The notes beneath the pieces are model-generated. The model had not been told where the DNA came from. It worked only from the letters and a program-made list of their open reading frames with translations, and did no database searches. Below are positions 12,963-24,388 of a DNA stretch of 64,000 bases, piece after piece. A program made the position numbers and the translations under genes. Numbering within the stretch: position 1 is the first letter of the stretch; every line of letters starts with the position of its first letter. The stretch is from Streptomyces sp. CC208A (GTDB lineage Bacteria > Actinomycetota > Actinomycetes > Streptomycetales > Streptomycetaceae): assembly GCF_030010625.1 (NCBI RefSeq), contig NZ_JASCXN010000007.1, positions 62,001-126,000 of the forward strand. Reading direction: 5' to 3'.

Positions 12963-13832
12963 GTGACGGACTCCATGGCCGACATTGAGCGCGTCGGAGT
13001 GGTGGGCTGCGGCCAGATGGGCGCGGGCATCGCAGAGGTGTGTGCCCGGAGCGGCCTTGAGGTGAAGGTCGCCGAGACCACCGGCGAGGCGCTGGAGATC
13101 GGCCGCACCCGGCTGCTCAACTCTCTGACCAAGGCCGCCGAACGCGGCAAGATCAGCGAGGAGGAGCGGGACACGGCGCTCGCGCGCCTGACCTTCACGA
13201 CCGACCTGGGCGAGTTCGCCGACCGCGACCTCGTCATCGAGGCGGTCGTGGAGAACGAGCAGGTCAAGACCGAGATCTTCCAGGTGCTCGACCGGGTCCT
13301 GACCCGGCCCGACGCCATCCTGGCCTCGAACACCTCCTCCATCCCGTTGGTGAAGCTGGCCGTGGCCACCTCCCGCCCCGACCACGTCATCGGCATCCAC
13401 TTCTTCAACCCGGCCCCGGTGCAGAAGCTCGTCGAGCTGATCCCCGCCCTCACCACCTCCGAGGGCACGATCAGCCGGGCGCAGGGCTTCGCCGAGAAGG
13501 TGCTCGGCAAGCACGCGATCCGCGCCCAGGACCGCTCGGGCTTCGTCGTGAACGCGCTGCTCGTGCCGTACCTGCTCTCCGCGATCCGGATGTTCGAGTC
13601 CGGCATCGCGAGCCGCGAGGACATCGACAACGGCATGGAGTACGGCTGCGCCCACCCGATGGGCCCGCTGAAGCTCTCGGACCTCATCGGTCTCGACACG
13701 ATCGCCTCGATCGCCGACTCGATGTACTCCGAGTTCAAGGAGCCCCTGTACGCCGCTCCCCCGCTGCTCCAGCGGATGGTCGACGCGGGCCGGCTGGGCC
13801 GCAAGACGGGGTCGGGCTTCTACGTCTACTGA
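12963..13832 (+). CDS. 3-hydroxybutyryl-CoA dehydrogenase
   Basis: 289 residues. NAD-binding motif VVGCGQMGAGIAEV (about 13-26), catalytic histidine in GIHFFNPAP (about residue 143), C-terminal domain ending KTGSGFYVY. Interconverts 3-hydroxybutyryl-CoA and acetoacetyl-CoA, giving precursors for butyryl-CoA or polyhydroxybutyrate. The GTG at 12963 has GAAAGG upstream; ATG 12975 is a second option. Stand-alone gene followed by a strong terminator. Confidence 0.94.
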   Translation: MTDSMADIERVGVVGCGQMGAGIAEVCARSGLEVKVAETTGEALEIGRTRLLNSLTKAAERGKISEEERDTALARLTFTTDLGEFADRDLVIEAVVENEQVKTEIFQVLDRVLTRPDAILASNTSSIPLVKLAVATSRPDHVIGIHFFNPAPVQKLVELIPALTTSEGTISRAQGFAEKVLGKHAIRAQDRSGFVVNALLVPYLLSAIRMFESGIASREDIDNGMEYGCAHPMGPLKLSDLIGLDTIASIADSMYSEFKEPLYAAPPLLQRMVDAGRLGRKTGSGFYVY

Positions 13833-13881
13833 CCTCCCCCGACGCCTCCGGCGTCCCCTGAATGTCGCTCTCCGCGACCGG

Positions 13882-13915
13882 AACGGCCCGTACTCCCGCA
13901 CAGGTACGGGCCGTT
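13882..13915. terminator. bidirectional hairpin terminator
   Basis: Perfect 12-bp stem AACGGCCCGTAC / GTACGGGCCGTT with a 10-nt loop, between the convergent dehydrogenase (stop 13832) and Nudix (stop 13940) genes. No long U-tract, as is common in Streptomyces. Confidence 0.85.
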
Positions 13916-13939
13916 CGCCTTTCCTCCTCCCCGAGGCTG

Positions 13940-14470
13940 TCAGCCGAGCCGCAGGTGGCGGAGCATCAGCAGCCCCGCGGCCATGTTCGCGGCCGGGATC
14001 TCGCCGCGGGCGATCAGCTCCGGGACCTCCTTCAGCGGCACCCAGGCGCGCCGCGAGGACTCGAAGCCGTCGACCGGCGGGCCGGTCCAGGTGGCCCGGT
14101 CGGTCCAGTAGAGGTGGTGCCGGGCGTCGCTGAGCCCGTTGGAGGGCTCGACGGTGAGGAGGTGGCGCAGCGGCCCCGGCCGCCAGCCGGTCTCCTCCTC
14201 CATCTCGCGGGCGGCGGCGTTCTCGGGGGTCTCGCCGTCCTCGACGACGCCGGCGGCCAGCTCCCAGCCCCAGCTGTCGGTGATGAAACGGTGGCGCCAG
14301 AGCATCAGGACCTCGTCGGCGTCGTTGACGACGGTCGCGACGGCGACGGGGCGGAGCCGGATCAGATAGTGGTCGAGGTGACGGCCGTCCGGGAGTTCGA
14401 CGTCCGCGAGGTTCACCCGGAACCAGCGGTTCTCGTAGACGGAGTGTTCACTCAGTTTCGTCCACTGCAC
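13940..14470 (-). CDS. Nudix hydrolase (ADP-ribose pyrophosphatase-like)
   Basis: 176 residues with a full Nudix box: G at the start of GVVEDGETPENAAAREMEEE followed by TGW, giving the G-x5-E-x7-REUxEExGU pattern at about residues 74-96. The N-terminal YENRWFRVN and HYLIRLRPVAVATVV fit the ADP-ribose pyrophosphatase branch. The substrate is probably a nucleoside diphosphate derivative. The GTG start at 14470 has GGAAGGTGG upstream. Confidence 0.9.
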   Translation of the reverse strand: MQWTKLSEHSVYENRWFRVNLADVELPDGRHLDHYLIRLRPVAVATVVNDADEVLMLWRHRFITDSWGWELAAGVVEDGETPENAAAREMEEETGWRPGPLRHLLTVEPSNGLSDARHHLYWTDRATWTGPPVDGFESSRRAWVPLKEVPELIARGEIPAANMAAGLLMLRHLRLG

Positions 14471-14532
14471 GTTCTTGCCACCTTCCGACTGGTAGGCGCG
14501 TGTTCGGTGGCAATATCGCAGCAGTCAGAGGC

Positions 14533-15870
14533 TCACAGGGGAACGCGTAGGGCCCCGTCGATCAGTTCCGCCGCCTCCCTGGCGTCCCCCGCGTCACTGG
14601 CCAGCAGGTGCTCCCGGGCCTGCCGCAGCCGGTCCCGCAGCCGCCGCGACTCCATCCCGCGCGCCCGCTCCGTCATCTCGACCGCCGTGCGCGCCGCCGA
14701 GTCCGCCTCCCCCTGGCGCAGTTCGACCTGACAGAGCAGCGCGAGGCGGTGCACCCGGCCCCGGTCGTGCGAGGGCGCCCCGGCCGCCCGCGCCGCGTGC
14801 TCGTACGCCCCTGGGAGATCACCCATACTGAGGAGGGCTTCGGCGACCTGGACGTTGACGAGACCGGGCTGTACGTAGCCGGTCTCGGCCGGTTCCGCCG
14901 CCGGCGCGATCCGGTCCGCCGCCGCCTCGGCGCGCCGGATGCAGTCGAGCGCCGTCCTCCCGTCGCCGAGCCGGGCGTACGCCTTCGCCTGCATCGCCGT
15001 CAGATCGGCCGCGAGGGCCGGGGTGATGGCCCCGCCGGACGCCCGCAGCGCCGCCTCCGCGAAGGCCACCGCCTGCCGGAACTCCCCGAGCAGCAGCGAC
15101 TGGTTGACCATCAGCGCGATCACATAGGCGCCGAAGGCCCGGTCCCCGCTGGCCTTGGCGAGCCGCAGCGCCTGGTGGAAGTAGCGCTGCGCGAGCCCGT
15201 GCGCGTCGGCGTCGTAGGCGCAGATCCCGGCCACCGCCACCAGTCCCCCGGTGGCCCGGTGCAGGGAGCGGCCCAGGGCGTCGCTGTAGGAGCCGCGCAG
15301 CCGGGGCGCGGCCTCGGTGGTGAGGAAGCCGACGATCCGGGCGCGGGTCGCGATGCCGCCGGCCTTGCGGTACATCTGCTCGTAGTGCGCGCGGGCCGCG
15401 CTGAGCAGGGCGATGTCGGCGGGCTCCACCCGGGTGAGGCCGGTGCGGGAGACGTCGGTGTCCTCCGGCGGGTTCTCCCACTCCCACACCGGCATCACCG
15501 CGGGCGTGCCGGTCACCGCGGGCGCGGTCGCGAGGGACGGTCGCTGCTGTTCGTCGGAGCGCCACAGGGCGGTGGCCCGGTCGACGAAGCCGGACAGCGG
15601 GGTGCCGGGCGCGGACGGGCCGCCGGGCACGCCGAACCCGATGTCGTCGAGGGTGACGGGCCGCCGCAGCCGCTCCGCCAGCACCTCGCAGATCAGGTCG
15701 GGCACCTGGCCGCGTGGTCGCTGTCCCTTCAACCACCGTGCCACGGCGGTGTGTTCGTAACGCAGGGCAAGTCCCCTGGCCCGTCCGGCCCGGTTCACTC
15801 GGGTCGCGAGCCCGGCGTTGGAGACGCCCGCCTCGTCCAGGAGGGCGTCGAGCAGGGTGTTGGGCTGCAT
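14533..15870 (-). CDS. XRE/TPR regulator resembling NsdA
   Basis: 445 residues. The N-terminus is a degenerate helix-turn-helix (DEAGVSNAGLATRVNRAGRA, then HTAVARWLKGQRPRG), followed by a long alpha-helical TPR-like region from about 160 to the end. This layout is that of NsdA/NsdB-type Streptomyces proteins, some of which restrain sporulation and antibiotic production. Start ATG 15870 has GGAGGGG. Whether it is an nsdA orthologue cannot be judged here. Downstream Nudix gene is on the same strand, 62 bp away. Confidence 0.75.
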   Translation of the reverse strand: MQPNTLLDALLDEAGVSNAGLATRVNRAGRARGLALRYEHTAVARWLKGQRPRGQVPDLICEVLAERLRRPVTLDDIGFGVPGGPSAPGTPLSGFVDRATALWRSDEQQRPSLATAPAVTGTPAVMPVWEWENPPEDTDVSRTGLTRVEPADIALLSAARAHYEQMYRKAGGIATRARIVGFLTTEAAPRLRGSYSDALGRSLHRATGGLVAVAGICAYDADAHGLAQRYFHQALRLAKASGDRAFGAYVIALMVNQSLLLGEFRQAVAFAEAALRASGGAITPALAADLTAMQAKAYARLGDGRTALDCIRRAEAAADRIAPAAEPAETGYVQPGLVNVQVAEALLSMGDLPGAYEHAARAAGAPSHDRGRVHRLALLCQVELRQGEADSAARTAVEMTERARGMESRRLRDRLRQAREHLLASDAGDAREAAELIDGALRVPL

Positions 15871-16080
15871 GGCCCCTCCGGTCGCTCGGTGGACTCAGCG
15901 TAGCGGTGGCCGGATTCGGCCGGTGCGTTTTCGCACGGGGTGTGAACGAAGTACCCGTTCTTCCGGTCCGTGCGCGCTGCCGTCGGTGGAGCCGTACCGC
16001 TTGACTGGGCTTCTCGCCGGAAAGGCGAGGAACGGCCGGGCCGCCGGCTCCCCCTCGTACAGTGCGGTCGCCCGGTCCCG

Positions 16081-16131
16081 CGCCACCCGCCCCGCCGATC
16101 TGCCCGACACTCCGTGGCGGGGCGGGTGGCG
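16081..16131 (-). terminator. hairpin terminator after phosphatase gene
   Basis: Perfect 16-bp inverted repeat CGCCACCCGCCCCGCC (16081-16096) and its complement (16116-16131), loop 19 nt, 23 bp beyond the stop of the SpoIIE-type phosphatase. The 283-bp gap between this phosphatase and the NsdA-like gene holds nothing else convincing. Confidence 0.75.
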
Positions 16132-16153
16132 CCCGTACCCCCGGGCCCTCCGC

Positions 16154-17239
16154 TCAGCAGTGGGTGGAGGGAGCGGGCCGGGGACGGCGCAGCCCGGGTT
16201 CGGCGGGCTGCGCCGGTACGCGGACGCGGTCGTCGCGGACGACGAGCAGGGCCGCGTCGTCGTCGAGCCGGCCGCCGGTGTGCCGCAGCAGCGCCCGGTG
16301 CACCCGCCGGACGACGGACTCGGGCGGCAGTCCCGCGCTCCGGGCGAGCGCCGCGTCGAGGGCGAAGAACCGGCCGCGGTGGTCGCGGGCCTCCTCCGCC
16401 CCGTCCGTGTGCAGCACCAGCGTCTCGCCGGGCAGCAGCCGCGCCCCGGTGTACGGGACGAGCACGGCCGGCAGCGGCAGGACGCCGAGCGGCGGCAGCG
16501 GCTCGCCCACGGGCAGCCGCTCCGTCCGGGCGCCGAGCCGATACGGGGCGGGGTGGCCGCAGTCGAGGACGGCGAGCCGACCGTCGGCGCGGATCTCCAG
16601 GAGCAGCAGCGTCACGAACTCCTCGGCCACCGGGTGCTCGGGCGCGCCGCCACCCCCGGCCGGGTGCTCGTCGCGCGCCCGCTCCCGCAGGTGCCGTTGC
16701 AGCGACCGCTCCAACCGCCGGAGCACACCGCCGAGTTCGGCCTCGTCGTGGGCGGCCTCCCGGAAGCTCCCCAGGACGGCGACGACGGCGCCCAGGGCGG
16801 CGAGCCCGTGGCCCCGCACGTCCCCGACGACGATCCGCACCCCGTACGGCGTCGCCACCGCCTCGTACAGGTCGCCGCCCACCGAGGCACCGCGCGCGGC
16901 CGACAACTGCCCGGCGGCCAGGGCGAGTCCGTCGAGCCGGGCGGGCGGCGGGCGCAGCAGCACCTGCTGGGTCGCCTCCGCCACGGCCCGCACCACCGCC
17001 AGCTCGCGCCGCGACCGCCGCCGCACGCCGAGGACCAGCCCCGTGCCGACGGCCAGGAAGACGACGCTGGTCACGATCTGCAGGGGCAGCCCCGGCTGCC
17101 GGGCCAGCGGACAGCCGAACTTCCACGCCACGGCCACGGCACCCCAGCCGACGGGCAGGGCGAGCGGGGCGGCGCCCCGGAGCCGGGACCCGAGGGCGGC
17201 CCTCGTCCGGCTGCGGCGGCTACGGCTGGTACGGATCAT
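16154..17239 (-). CDS. membrane-anchored SpoIIE-type PP2C phosphatase
   Basis: 361 residues. The N-terminus is basic (RTSRSRRSRTR) with two hydrophobic segments (about 30-46 and 55-75), then a SpoIIE domain: GASVGGDLYEAVATPYGVRI, VGDVRGHGLAA (metal aspartates), HTDGAEEARD and DDDAALLVVR. In Streptomyces such enzymes usually dephosphorylate anti-sigma-antagonist proteins. No anti-sigma partner is adjacent, so the target is unknown. ATG 17239 has GGGAAGGG upstream. Confidence 0.87.
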   Translation of the reverse strand: MIRTSRSRRSRTRAALGSRLRGAAPLALPVGWGAVAVAWKFGCPLARQPGLPLQIVTSVVFLAVGTGLVLGVRRRSRRELAVVRAVAEATQQVLLRPPPARLDGLALAAGQLSAARGASVGGDLYEAVATPYGVRIVVGDVRGHGLAALGAVVAVLGSFREAAHDEAELGGVLRRLERSLQRHLRERARDEHPAGGGGAPEHPVAEEFVTLLLLEIRADGRLAVLDCGHPAPYRLGARTERLPVGEPLPPLGVLPLPAVLVPYTGARLLPGETLVLHTDGAEEARDHRGRFFALDAALARSAGLPPESVVRRVHRALLRHTGGRLDDDAALLVVRDDRVRVPAQPAEPGLRRPRPAPSTHC

Positions 17240-17471
17240 GTACGGCCCTTCCCGAGCCCCGACAGCGCCCGAAGGCCCTGCGGCACACAGGTCCGCCCCT
17301 GTGGCCGCGTCGATTCTGCCGACCGTACGGAGCACGGGGGAACACCCCCCGGCGATCTCACCCGAAGGAGTGAGCGCCCCCGGCGCGCCGCCCCACGCCA
17401 GGGCCGCGCCACGCGAACGGAGCACCGATCGTCGGCCCTGCGTACGCACACGGCCGGGCCCGGGAACGGCG

Positions 17472-17508
17472 GAGGGCCGCCCCGGGAACGGTTCCCGGGA
17501 CGGCCCTC
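17472..17508 (-). terminator. terminator of the pheST operon
   Basis: An 18-bp stem with one mismatch (17472-17489 and 17491-17508) separated by a single base, 22 bp after the pheT stop. The gap from here to the phosphatase start (about 230 bp) shows no gene. Confidence 0.85.
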
Positions 17509-17529
17509 TCGTGGTGTGTCGCCGTGGTG

Positions 17530-20058
17530 TCAGGCGCCGCGCAGGACGGCGCCCGTGTGCTCGGCGGCCAGGGCGACCGCGGCGTCGCGGGCGGCGGTGG
17601 CCTCCTCGACGGTGAGGGTGCGGTCCGCGGCGCGGAACCGCAGCGCGTACGCCAGGGACTTCTTGTCCTCGCCGACCTGGTCGCCGGTGTAGACGTCGAA
17701 CAGGCGGATGGACTCCAGGAGTTCGCCCGCGCCCTCGGTCAGGTACCGCTCGACCTCGGTGGACGGGACGGCCTGGTCGACGACCAGGGCGACGTCCTGG
17801 GTGGCGACCGGGAAGGCGGAGATGCGCGGGGCCTTCACAAGTCCGGTGCTCGCCCGCTCCAGGACGTCCAGGTCCAGCTCCATCGCGCAGGAGCGGGCCG
17901 GCAGGCCCAGCGCCTTCACGACGCGCGGGTGCAGCTCGCCGCCGTGGCCGGCGAGGGTCTTGACCCCGTCGATCTCCACGTGGAAGGCGGCGCAGCGGCC
18001 CGGGTGCCACGGGGCGTGCTGGTCGGCCTCGATCAGCAGCTCCGCGCCGGCCTCGGCGGCCACCGTGCGGGCGGCCTCGATCGCGTCGGCCCAGTCGGCC
18101 GGGCGGCCCTTGCCCCACCAGCCGGACTGCTCGCGGGCACCGGCGAGGACGACGGCGGCGCGGCGCGGCTGCCGGGGCAGCGCGGCGTTGACGCCGGCGA
18201 TCTCCTCGTCGGTGGGACGGCGGTCCACGGGCAGGCGGACCGCGACCTTCGGCTCGCCCTCCGGGCGGAAGACCAGACCGGTCTCGAAGAGCGCCAGGTC
18301 GTGGCTGCCGCGGCTGTCGTTCCGGCGCAGCGCGGCGAGCAGGCCGGGGAGCAGCGTGGTGCGGAGCGCGGGCTCCTCGTCGGACAGCGGGTTGACGAGG
18401 GTGACGACCTCGCGGCGGGCGTCGTCCGCGTCGAGACCGAGCTGGTCGAGGGCCTGCTGCCCCATGAAGGGGTAGTTCAGCGCCTCGACGTAGCCGGCGC
18501 CGGCGAGGGCGCGGCCGACCCGGCGGTGGACGCGCTGGCGCTCGGTGAGGCCGCGGCCGGCCGGGGGCTTCGGCAGCGTGGAGGGCAGGTTCTCGTACCC
18601 CTCCAGGCGGATGACCTCCTCGGCGAGGTCGTTCGGCACGTAGAGGTCGGGACGCCATGACGGGACGGTGACGACGAGCTCGTCCTGGCCGTAGACGTCG
18701 CAGCCGATCTCCTGGAGGCGGCGGACGACGGTCTCACGGCCGTACGCGACGCCCGCGACCTTGTCGGGGTGGTTCGCCGGCATGGTGATGCTGTGGGGCG
18801 CGGAGGGCACGGCGATCTCGGTGACGCCGGCCTCGGCGGTACCGCCCGCGAGCAGCACGAGCAGGTCGACCGTGCGCTGCGCCGCGGCGGCGGCGGCCTG
18901 CGGGTCGACTCCGCGCTCGAAGCGCCTGGACGCCTCGGAGGACAGCTTGTGGCGGCGGGCGGTGCGGGCGATCGAGATCGCGTCGAAGTGCGCGGCCTCG
19001 ATGACGACCTCGGTGGTGCCGGTGACGGCGCCGGTCTCGGGGTCGGTCACCGGGTCGGCGATCTCCGTGTCGGCGCCGCCCATGACGCCCGCGAGGCCGA
19101 TCGGCCCACGGTTGTCGGTGATGACCAGGTCCCCGGAGTCGAGGACGCGCACGGTGCCGTCGAGGGTGGTGATCTTCTCGCCGGCGGCGGCGCGGCGGAC
19201 CCCGATCGGACCGTCGATCCGGGTGCGGTCGTAGGCGTGCAGCGGCTGGCCGAGCTCGAACATCACGTAGTTGGTGACGTCGACGGCGAGCGAGATCGAG
19301 CGGACGCCGACCTTCTGCAGGCGGCGCTGCAGCCAGATCGGCGACCGGGCCTCGGGGTCGAGGCCGACGACCGTGCGCGCGGTGAAGCGGTCGCAGCCGA
19401 CCGGGTCGGCGATCTGGACCGGGTAGCCGTACGAGTTCGGGGCGGGCACGTCGAGGAGCGCCGGGTCGCGCAGCGGCAGCCCGTACGCGATGGCGGTCTC
19501 GCGGGCGACGCCGCGCATCGAGAGGCAGTAGCCGCGGTCCGGGGTGACGGCGATGTCGAGGACCTCGTCGTACAGCTCCAGGAGGGCGGTGGCGTCGAGG
19601 CCGACCTCGTGCTCCGGCGGCAGGACGATGATCCCGTGGTCGGGGTCCTCGCCCATGCCCAGCTCCTCGCTGGAGCAGATCATGCCGCGCGAGACCTTGC
19701 CGTACGTCTTGCGCTCGGCGATACGGAAGTCGCCGGGGAGAACGGCGCCGGGCAGGGCCACGACGACCTTGTCGCCGACGGCGAAGTTCCGGGCGCCGCA
19801 GATGATCTCCTGAGGCTCGCCGGTTCCGTTGGCATGGCCGACGTCGACGGTGCAGAAGCGGATGGGCTTCTTGAACTCCGTCAGCTCCTCGATGGTGAGG
19901 ACCTTGCCGACCACCAGCGGGCCGGTGAGGCCGGCGCCGAGCTGCTCGACGGTCTCGACCTCGAGGCCGGCGGAAATGAGCTTGGCCTGGACGTCACGGC
20001 CGGTCTCGGTCGCCGGCAGGTCGACGTACTCCCGCAGCCAAGAAAGCGGGACCCGCAT
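17530..20058 (-). CDS. pheT: phenylalanine-tRNA ligase beta subunit
   Basis: 842 residues, the usual bacterial length. Starts [15 protein letters not shown]. The N-terminal tRNA-binding (EMAP-like) domain spans about 40-155, B3/B4 and B5 regions lie in the middle, and the anticodon-binding FDX-ACB domain is at the end ([18 protein letters not shown] onward). It forms the alpha2-beta2 PheRS with PheS and holds the editing site. Its ATG shares one base with the pheS stop (TGATG), indicating coupled translation. Confidence 0.97.
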   Translation of the reverse strand: MRVPLSWLREYVDLPATETGRDVQAKLISAGLEVETVEQLGAGLTGPLVVGKVLTIEELTEFKKPIRFCTVDVGHANGTGEPQEIICGARNFAVGDKVVVALPGAVLPGDFRIAERKTYGKVSRGMICSSEELGMGEDPDHGIIVLPPEHEVGLDATALLELYDEVLDIAVTPDRGYCLSMRGVARETAIAYGLPLRDPALLDVPAPNSYGYPVQIADPVGCDRFTARTVVGLDPEARSPIWLQRRLQKVGVRSISLAVDVTNYVMFELGQPLHAYDRTRIDGPIGVRRAAAGEKITTLDGTVRVLDSGDLVITDNRGPIGLAGVMGGADTEIADPVTDPETGAVTGTTEVVIEAAHFDAISIARTARRHKLSSEASRRFERGVDPQAAAAAAQRTVDLLVLLAGGTAEAGVTEIAVPSAPHSITMPANHPDKVAGVAYGRETVVRRLQEIGCDVYGQDELVVTVPSWRPDLYVPNDLAEEVIRLEGYENLPSTLPKPPAGRGLTERQRVHRRVGRALAGAGYVEALNYPFMGQQALDQLGLDADDARREVVTLVNPLSDEEPALRTTLLPGLLAALRRNDSRGSHDLALFETGLVFRPEGEPKVAVRLPVDRRPTDEEIAGVNAALPRQPRRAAVVLAGAREQSGWWGKGRPADWADAIEAARTVAAEAGAELLIEADQHAPWHPGRCAAFHVEIDGVKTLAGHGGELHPRVVKALGLPARSCAMELDLDVLERASTGLVKAPRISAFPVATQDVALVVDQAVPSTEVERYLTEGAGELLESIRLFDVYTGDQVGEDKKSLAYALRFRAADRTLTVEEATAARDAAVALAAEHTGAVLRGA

Positions 20059-21185
20059 CAGATCTCCATCCCGAACGGCCGGGTGAACCGGACGTCACCC
20101 TCGACCATGTCTCGCATGTCTTCCACGTTGTGCCGGAACATCAGCATCCGCTCGATGCCGAAGCCGAAGGCGAAGCCGCTGTACTTCTCCGGGTCCACGC
20201 CGCAGGCGACGAGCACCTTCGGGTTGACCATGCCGCAGCCGCCGAGCTCGATCCAGCCCTCGCTGCCGCAGGTGCGGCAGGGGCGGTCGGGGTTGCCGAC
20301 GGACTCGCCGCGGCAGACGTAGCAGAGCATGTCCATCTCGGCGGACGGCTCGGTGAACGGGAAGAAGTTCGGGCGGAGCCGGGTCTTCATGTCCGGGCCG
20401 AAGAGCGCCTGGACCATGTGGTCGAGGGTGCCCTTGAGATCGGCCATGGTGAGGCCCTCGTCGACGGCGAGCAGCTCGATCTGGTGGAAGACCGGGGTGT
20501 GCGTGGCGTCGAGCTCGTCGGTGCGGTAGACGCGGCCGGGGCACACCACGTAGACCGGGGGCTCCCGGTCGATGAGGGTGCGGGCCTGGACCGGCGAGGT
20601 GTGCGTACGCAGCACGACACCGGACTCGTCGCCGGAGGTGCCTTCCGGGCCCTGGACGAAGAAGGTGTCCTGCATCTGCCGTGCCGGGTGGTCCGGCACG
20701 AAGTTCAGGGCGTCGAAGTTGAACCACTCGGCCTCGACCTCGGGGCCCTCGGCGACCTCGTAGCCCATCGACACGAAGACGTCGGCGACGCGCTCCATGA
20801 GGGTGGTCAGCGGGTGGCGGGCGCCGGCCGGGATCCGGTCGTACGGCAGGGTGACGTCGACGGCCTCCTCGACGAGGACACGGGCGTCGCGCTCGGCCTC
20901 CAGCTCGGCCTGGCGGGCGGCGAGCGCCTTGGAGACGGCGCCGCGGGCCTGGCCGACGAGCTTGCCGGCCGCGGCCTTGGCCTGCGGGGGCAGCGCGCCG
21001 ATCTCGCGGTTGGCGAGGGCGAGCGGCGAGGTGCCGCCGGTGTGCGCGGTCTTGGCGTGCGCGAGCGCGTCGAGGTCGCCCGCGGCCGCGAAGGCGGCGA
21101 GCGCCTCGTCCCGCATGCGCTCGATCTCTTCCGGTTTCAAGGCTTCGACCTCGACCGGGTCGTACGACTTATTGGGTGCCGACAT
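20058..21185 (-). CDS. pheS: phenylalanine-tRNA ligase alpha subunit
   Basis: 375 residues. The N-terminal coiled-coil tRNA-binding arm is followed by the class-II catalytic core: motif 2 ([18 protein letters not shown]) and the motif 3 region [13 protein letters not shown]. The start at ATG 21185 ([10 protein letters not shown]) is preferred over an upstream in-frame start because it has GGAAGA just upstream and matches family length. A TAGACT hexamer at 21268-21263 may be its -10, giving a short leader too small for a T-box. Confidence 0.97.
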   Translation of the reverse strand: MSAPNKSYDPVEVEALKPEEIERMRDEALAAFAAAGDLDALAHAKTAHTGGTSPLALANREIGALPPQAKAAAGKLVGQARGAVSKALAARQAELEAERDARVLVEEAVDVTLPYDRIPAGARHPLTTLMERVADVFVSMGYEVAEGPEVEAEWFNFDALNFVPDHPARQMQDTFFVQGPEGTSGDESGVVLRTHTSPVQARTLIDREPPVYVVCPGRVYRTDELDATHTPVFHQIELLAVDEGLTMADLKGTLDHMVQALFGPDMKTRLRPNFFPFTEPSAEMDMLCYVCRGESVGNPDRPCRTCGSEGWIELGGCGMVNPKVLVACGVDPEKYSGFAFGFGIERMLMFRHNVEDMRDMVEGDVRFTRPFGMEI

Positions 21186-21345
21186 CTCTTCCCGTGTCTT
21201 CCGTTGGGCTTGGCTGGGGCGACCCCCGCTCGACGACAAGGGCGCAAACGTGCCAAAGGTCGAGTCTAACGGGGTGCGGGGAGGCGGATGAGCCCGTGGG
21301 GCCCCCGGGTGCTTCCGATCCCGTCGGGTCTCGATGGGTGAGACG

Positions 21346-22476
21346 TCAGACGAGGTGGGCCGGGGTGCCGACGGGCAGGGTAAATCGGAATTCGGCGCCG
21401 CCGCGCGGGCCGCGTCCGACGGTGATGGTGCCGCCGTGGGCCTCGACGAGGCCCTTGACGATGTAGAGGCCGAGGCCGGTGCCGCCGCGCTTGCTGCCGC
21501 GCCAGAAGCGGGTGAAGACGCGGTTCATGGACTCCTCGGGGATGCCGGGTCCCTCGTCGCGCACGGTGACCTCCGTCCCCTCCTCGCCGGTGCCGTCGCC
21601 CGCGGTGCGGGGCGCCACCTCGATGGTGACGGTTCCGGCGCCGTGGCGCACCGCGTTTTCCAGGAGGTTGCCGAGGATCTGGTCGATCTTGTCGGGGTCG
21701 GCCCAGAGCGCGGGCAGTCCTGGCCGGATCCGGACGAAGAAGCGGTCGGGGGCCTGGCCGCCGGTGGTGTGCACCTGGATGTGGCGGCCGATGGCGGCGG
21801 CGATGTCGACGGGCTGGCGGCGCACCTCGAGCCGTCCCGCGTCGATGCGGGAGATGTCGAGGAGTTCGGCGATGAGCCGTTTGATCCGGCCGGCGTCGGC
21901 GTCGACGGTCTCCAGCATGAGCCGCTTCTGCTCGTCGGTGAACCGCTCCCACTTGCCGAGGAGGGTGGCGGTGAAGCCCTTCACCGAGGTGAGCGGGGAG
22001 CGCAGTTCGTGGGCGACGGTGGCGATGAGTTCGGCGTGGCTGCGTTCGGAGCGGCGGCGGGCCTCGGTGCCGCGCAGCGAGACGACGACCCGGTGGACGG
22101 GTCCGGTGGGGTGCTCGCGGACGTACCGGACGGAGACGAGGACCTCGCGGCCGCCGGGCAGCAGCAGGTTCCGCTCGGGCTGGCCGCGCCGGATGGCGAG
22201 GCCGCCGTACGGGTCGGTGAGGCTCCACCAGCGGTGGCCCTTGAGGTCCTCCAGGGGGAGGGCCTGGTCGAGCGGCAGGCCGATCGCCTCGGCGGCGGGG
22301 ACGGCGGTGATGCGGCCGGCGGCGGCGTTGAAGCAGATCACGCGGCCCCGCTCGTCGGCGACGACGAGCCCGTCGGGCAGGTCGTCCGGGTCGATCCCGG
22401 GCCACGGCCCGGAGGCGTGCGCCCCTTCGCCGTGCCGCTGCGCGGACCGCGCGGGACTGTCCGTGCCGGCCGTCAT
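21346..22476 (-). CDS. PAS-domain sensor histidine kinase
   Basis: 376 residues, no membrane helix, so cytoplasmic. A PAS domain at about 30-135 ([20 protein letters not shown]) is followed by the dimerisation/phosphoacceptor helix with His156 in [10 protein letters not shown], then the ATPase boxes: [10 protein letters not shown] (N), DEGPGIPE (G1), [13 protein letters not shown] (G2). No response-regulator gene is beside it, so it is an orphan. The signal is unknown. Lies 160 bp upstream of pheS on the same strand. Confidence 0.92.
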   Translation of the reverse strand: MTAGTDSPARSAQRHGEGAHASGPWPGIDPDDLPDGLVVADERGRVICFNAAAGRITAVPAAEAIGLPLDQALPLEDLKGHRWWSLTDPYGGLAIRRGQPERNLLLPGGREVLVSVRYVREHPTGPVHRVVVSLRGTEARRRSERSHAELIATVAHELRSPLTSVKGFTATLLGKWERFTDEQKRLMLETVDADAGRIKRLIAELLDISRIDAGRLEVRRQPVDIAAAIGRHIQVHTTGGQAPDRFFVRIRPGLPALWADPDKIDQILGNLLENAVRHGAGTVTIEVAPRTAGDGTGEEGTEVTVRDEGPGIPEESMNRVFTRFWRGSKRGGTGLGLYIVKGLVEAHGGTITVGRGPRGGAEFRFTLPVGTPAHLV

Positions 22477-22623
22477 CCCCGTCTCCCACCCCTCCGTGTC
22501 ACCGCAGTGGGCCCCGAGTGCGTCACTCTACTGGGCGAGGGTGACCGGTGGCAGCCGGAAGGGCACACCGCGTGGCCGGTTCCCGACGGTCGGGTACGCC
22601 GGCGGGCGCGGGTCCGTGCCGGT

Positions 22624-23463
<840 letters not shown>

Positions 23464-23520
23464 GTGCCTGGGGCTCTCTGTCTCGGCTCGGCTCGGGTGG
23501 TACGGGGGTGTCAACGCGGC

Positions 23521-23549
23521 GGACCCGCAGGCGCGGGGCCTGCGGGTCC
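23521..23549 (-). terminator. terminator of infC-rpmI-rplT operon
   Basis: Perfect 12-bp stem GGACCCGCAGGC / GCCTGCGGGTCC with a 5-nt loop, 27 bp beyond the rplT stop and before the methyltransferase start. Confidence 0.85.
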
Positions 23550-23575
23550 GGGCGGAAGCACTGCGGCCTGGAGGA

Positions 23576-23962
23576 TCAGGCGGCGGCCTTCGGGGCGTTG
23601 ACGTCGGCCGGGAGGGCCTTCTGCGCGACCTCGACCAGCGCGGCGAACGCGTTGGAGTCGTTGACGGCCAGCTCGGCGAGGATCTTGCGGTCCACCTCGA
23701 TGTTGGCGGCCTTCAGACCCTGGATGAGGCGGTTGTACGTCATGCCGTTCTGGCGGGCAGCGGCGTTGATGCGCTGGATCCACAGCTGACGGAAGTCGCC
23801 CTTGCGCTTCTTGCGGTCGTTGTAGTTGTAGACCAGCGAGTGGGTGACCTGCTCCTTGGCCTTGCGGTACAGGCGCGAACGCTGACCGCGGTAGCCGGAG
23901 GCCTGCTCGAGGATCGCCCGACGCTTCTTGTGGGCGTTGACTGCCCGCTTGACGCGTGCCAC
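23576..23962 (-). CDS. rplT: 50S ribosomal protein L20
   Basis: 128 residues, GTG start with AAGGAGTAAG upstream. Typical L20 sequence ([20 protein letters not shown], then [17 protein letters not shown]). It binds 23S rRNA early in 50S assembly. In other bacteria L20 represses its own operon through the leader mRNA; the leader here has an attenuator-like structure that could be its target. Confidence 0.98.
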   Translation of the reverse strand: MARVKRAVNAHKKRRAILEQASGYRGQRSRLYRKAKEQVTHSLVYNYNDRKKRKGDFRQLWIQRINAAARQNGMTYNRLIQGLKAANIEVDRKILAELAVNDSNAFAALVEVAQKALPADVNAPKAAA

Positions 23963-24068
23963 TTCTTACTCCTTGTAGCGGGGTCGTGGTGTGTTCACAC
24001 GACCCGGAAAACGGATGGGTCCCGGTCTTGGCCGGATGCCCTCGGAGGCCGAGGGCGGGAGATCAGGA

Positions 24069-24263
24069 TCAGATGCCCAGCATCTTCTTGATCTTGGCGG
24101 AGTCACCCGGGGCCATCTCGGCGTTGCCGGTGAGGCGACGCGTCAGCTTGGACGACTTGTGCTCGAGCAGGTGGCGCTTGCCGGCGCGCTCGCGCAGGAT
24201 CTTGCCGGAGCCGGTGACCTTGAAGCGCTTCTTGGCACCGGAGTGCGTCTTGTTCTTCGGCAT
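24069..24263 (-). CDS. rpmI: 50S ribosomal protein L35
   Basis: 64 residues, [20 protein letters not shown] start, highly basic, normal L35 length. Second gene of the infC-rpmI-rplT operon, with a ribosome-binding AGGAG about ten bases upstream. Confidence 0.98.
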   Translation of the reverse strand: MPKNKTHSGAKKRFKVTGSGKILRERAGKRHLLEHKSSKLTRRLTGNAEMAPGDSAKIKKMLGI

Positions 24264-24358
24264 AGCGCCGTTATCTCCTCGTCAGTGGCGCTCCCCCGGT
24301 GCGGGCACCGGACAGCCGGGAGCGTCAATTCTTCGTTTGGTGGTACCGGGCGGGACCC

Positions 24359-24383
24359 GGGGGCCGCCGCTGGGGCGGCCCCC
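24359..24383 (-). other. hairpin between infC and rpmI
   Basis: Perfect 10-bp stem GGGGGCCGCC / GGCGGCCCCC with a 5-nt loop, five bases after the infC stop. It may act as a partial terminator or an mRNA-stabilising structure that sets the ratio of IF3 to the ribosomal proteins. Confidence 0.65.
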
Positions 24384-24388
24384 TGGGA

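Noticed and set aside
15895..16110. 71-codon minus-strand frame between the NsdA-like gene and the phosphatase
   Set aside because: No ribosome-binding site, overlaps a 16-bp terminator stem, no recognisable domain.
16154..18658. 834-codon frame extending the phosphatase gene into pheT
   Set aside because: Only the part after the ATG at 17239 has homology; the rest overlaps pheT in another frame and crosses the pheT terminator.
21186..21345. T-box or attenuator upstream of pheS
   Set aside because: The leader predicted from TAGACT is only about 70 nt and shows no T-box core or terminator.
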